Assembly (NCBI GenBank): GCA_041687095.1
Contig: JAWLCQ010000149.1
Coordinates: forward strand, 1 to 12,631
DNA from: JAWLCQ01 sp041687095
GTDB taxonomy: Bacteria > Planctomycetota > Phycisphaerae > SM23-33
Direction of reading: 5' to 3'
DNA length: 12,631 bases
Shown here: piece after piece, positions 12,083-12,631 of the stretch
Layout: every line of letters starts with the position of its first letter
Position numbering within the stretch: the first letter of the stretch is position 1
Program-made: the position numbers and the translations under genes
The notes under the pieces: generated by a model
The model's database searches: none
The model's input: only the letters and a program-made list of their open reading frames with translations
Told to the model about the DNA's origin: nothing

Positions 12083-12117
12083 CACGCCTTCGCTGCTGTT
12101 CGCGAAGGCGTGAACGG
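12083..12117. repeat. CCGTTCACGC hairpin, inverted copy
   Basis: CACGCCTTCGC (12083-12093) pairs perfectly with GCGAAGGCGTG (12102-12112) around TGCTGTTC. GCGTGAACGG (12108-12117) is the reverse complement of CCGTTCACGC, and a TTTCGGATTTCGG repeat follows directly, as one precedes copy 1. Confidence 0.7.
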
Positions 12118-12283
12118 TTTCGGATTTCGGATTTCGCCGATCCAGGCGGGTTCCTGATGCCATTTGACCCTCCCCGCCCGGCGGACCACCGTTTTCCGGC
12201 CACACCCCCAGGCCATCGCAGAATCGGAATCGCAGGCGCCACGGCTGCGCTGCTCCCAGCCGCGCTGCCCGCCACTGCCGCCT

Positions 12284-12631
12284 TCATCGCTCTTCGAGCC
12301 GGAAGCGGAACGGAATGGTGACCCAGCTTGCGACGGGGGCTCCGTCGCGGGTGGCGGGGCGGAAGCGGGCGTGGCGGGCGGCGGCGAGGGCGGAGGCGTC
12401 CAGGGCCTCCACGCCCGCGGACTGCCGCAGCACCACCTCCCCCACCGTCCCGTCCGCGCGGACCTCGACGTCCACGAGCACCACGCCCTCCTGTCCGCGG
12501 CGGATGCAGCTTCGGGGGTAGTGCGGGGCGGGGACGTCGGTGGCGGCGGCCGCGGTGGCGGCGCCTCCGCTGGGGCGGGGGGGTGACGGAGCGGGCGGGG
12601 CGGGGGCTTCATCCGTAGCGGGCGGGGCGGC
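12284..12631 (-). CDS. TonB C-terminal-domain protein (partial, start outside the window)
   Basis: The frame is open from the right edge of the window (base 12631 on the - strand) to the TGA at 12284-12286, giving 115 visible residues. The first 45 or so are a Pro/Ala-rich linker (for example APAPPAPSPPRPSGG), as expected for a periplasm-spanning TonB-like protein. They are followed by a TonB C-terminal domain: PHYPRSCIRRGQEGVVLVDV, EVRADGTVGEVVLRQS, LDASALAAARHARFRPATRDG and a final strand VTIPFRFRLEE. Such proteins pass energy from an ExbB/ExbD complex to outer-membrane receptors; no such partners are in view. A GTG at 12484 lies within the domain and is not the start. The N-terminal membrane anchor is not visible, so a different TonB_C-bearing protein remains possible. 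Confidence 0.88.
   Translation of the reverse strand, partial: AAPPATDEAPAPPAPSPPRPSGGAATAAAATDVPAPHYPRSCIRRGQEGVVLVDVEVRADGTVGEVVLRQSAGVEALDASALAAARHARFRPATRDGAPVASWVTIPFRFRLEER

Larger units (their letters stand above)
11232..12283. other. 1-kb gene-free repeat region between the TonB-like gene and the lipoprotein gene
   Basis: Open frames here, including a 227-codon one at 11638-12321, translate repeats (PTDPASV and PTRGRWG peptides from the 21-bp palindromes) and do not look like genes. The region includes the lipoprotein ribosome binding site, GAAATCC-type repeats (11383-11440, 11506-11534, 12118-12136), CCGTTCACGC hairpins, three 21-bp palindromes and an imperfect inverted repeat (11964-12057). 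No tRNA or other RNA gene was recognised. Confidence 0.78.

Noticed and set aside
11638..12321. A 227-codon + strand frame with PTDPASV and PTRGRWG peptides.
   Set aside because: These peptides come from the 21-bp palindromes read in different frames; there is no ribosome binding site or domain pattern, and it overlaps the TonB-like gene.

Overview
The window looks like a chromosome segment from a GC-rich, Gram-negative bacterium, most likely a planctomycete or a relative. This is inferred from an lpxA gene (lipid A synthesis), a TonB-type protein, a lipoprotein with a lipobox, roughly 70% GC by eye in the core genes, and short intergenic repeats of the GAAATCCGAAATTCG type that I associate with planctomycete genomes. 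No rRNA or tRNA is visible to confirm it.

Layout. The + strand carries only the 3' end of one large gene (to 745), which encodes duplicated beta-sandwich-like modules of the kind found in predicted glycoside-hydrolase-like proteins. Everything else is on the - strand. Read in the direction of transcription from the right edge these are: the C-terminal end of a TonB-like protein (12284-12631); a lipoprotein with a Tyr/Gly-rich insert (10125-11231); carB, the large subunit of carbamoyl-phosphate synthase (5345-9067); a tight three-gene cluster of poorly known small proteins with lower GC (3882-5309); a DUF58/VWA-like protein (2851-3750); a PIN-domain toxin with a small overlapping partner (2834 to 2156); and lpxA (1109-1951).

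Three gene-free stretches (746-1108, 9068-10124, 11232-12283) are packed with hairpins and short repeats. They hold a large, mirror-arranged palindromic element (9273-9616), a hairpin family with a constant 13-nt loop and different stems in each copy, a 34-bp tandem repeat, a 12-bp tandem repeat, three copies of a 21-bp palindrome, and composite repeats built on CCGTTCACGC. One of these intergenic repeat types also lies in frame inside carB, where it encodes part of the linker between the two synthetase halves.

How the genes work together. No pathway spans the window. carB serves pyrimidine and arginine synthesis and has no carA beside it. lpxA starts lipid A synthesis and is not next to other lpx genes here. 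The accessory content is the PIN pair and the three-gene cluster, whose close spacing (4-bp overlap, 1-bp gap) suggests joint function. The most novel material is the repeat families and that cluster.
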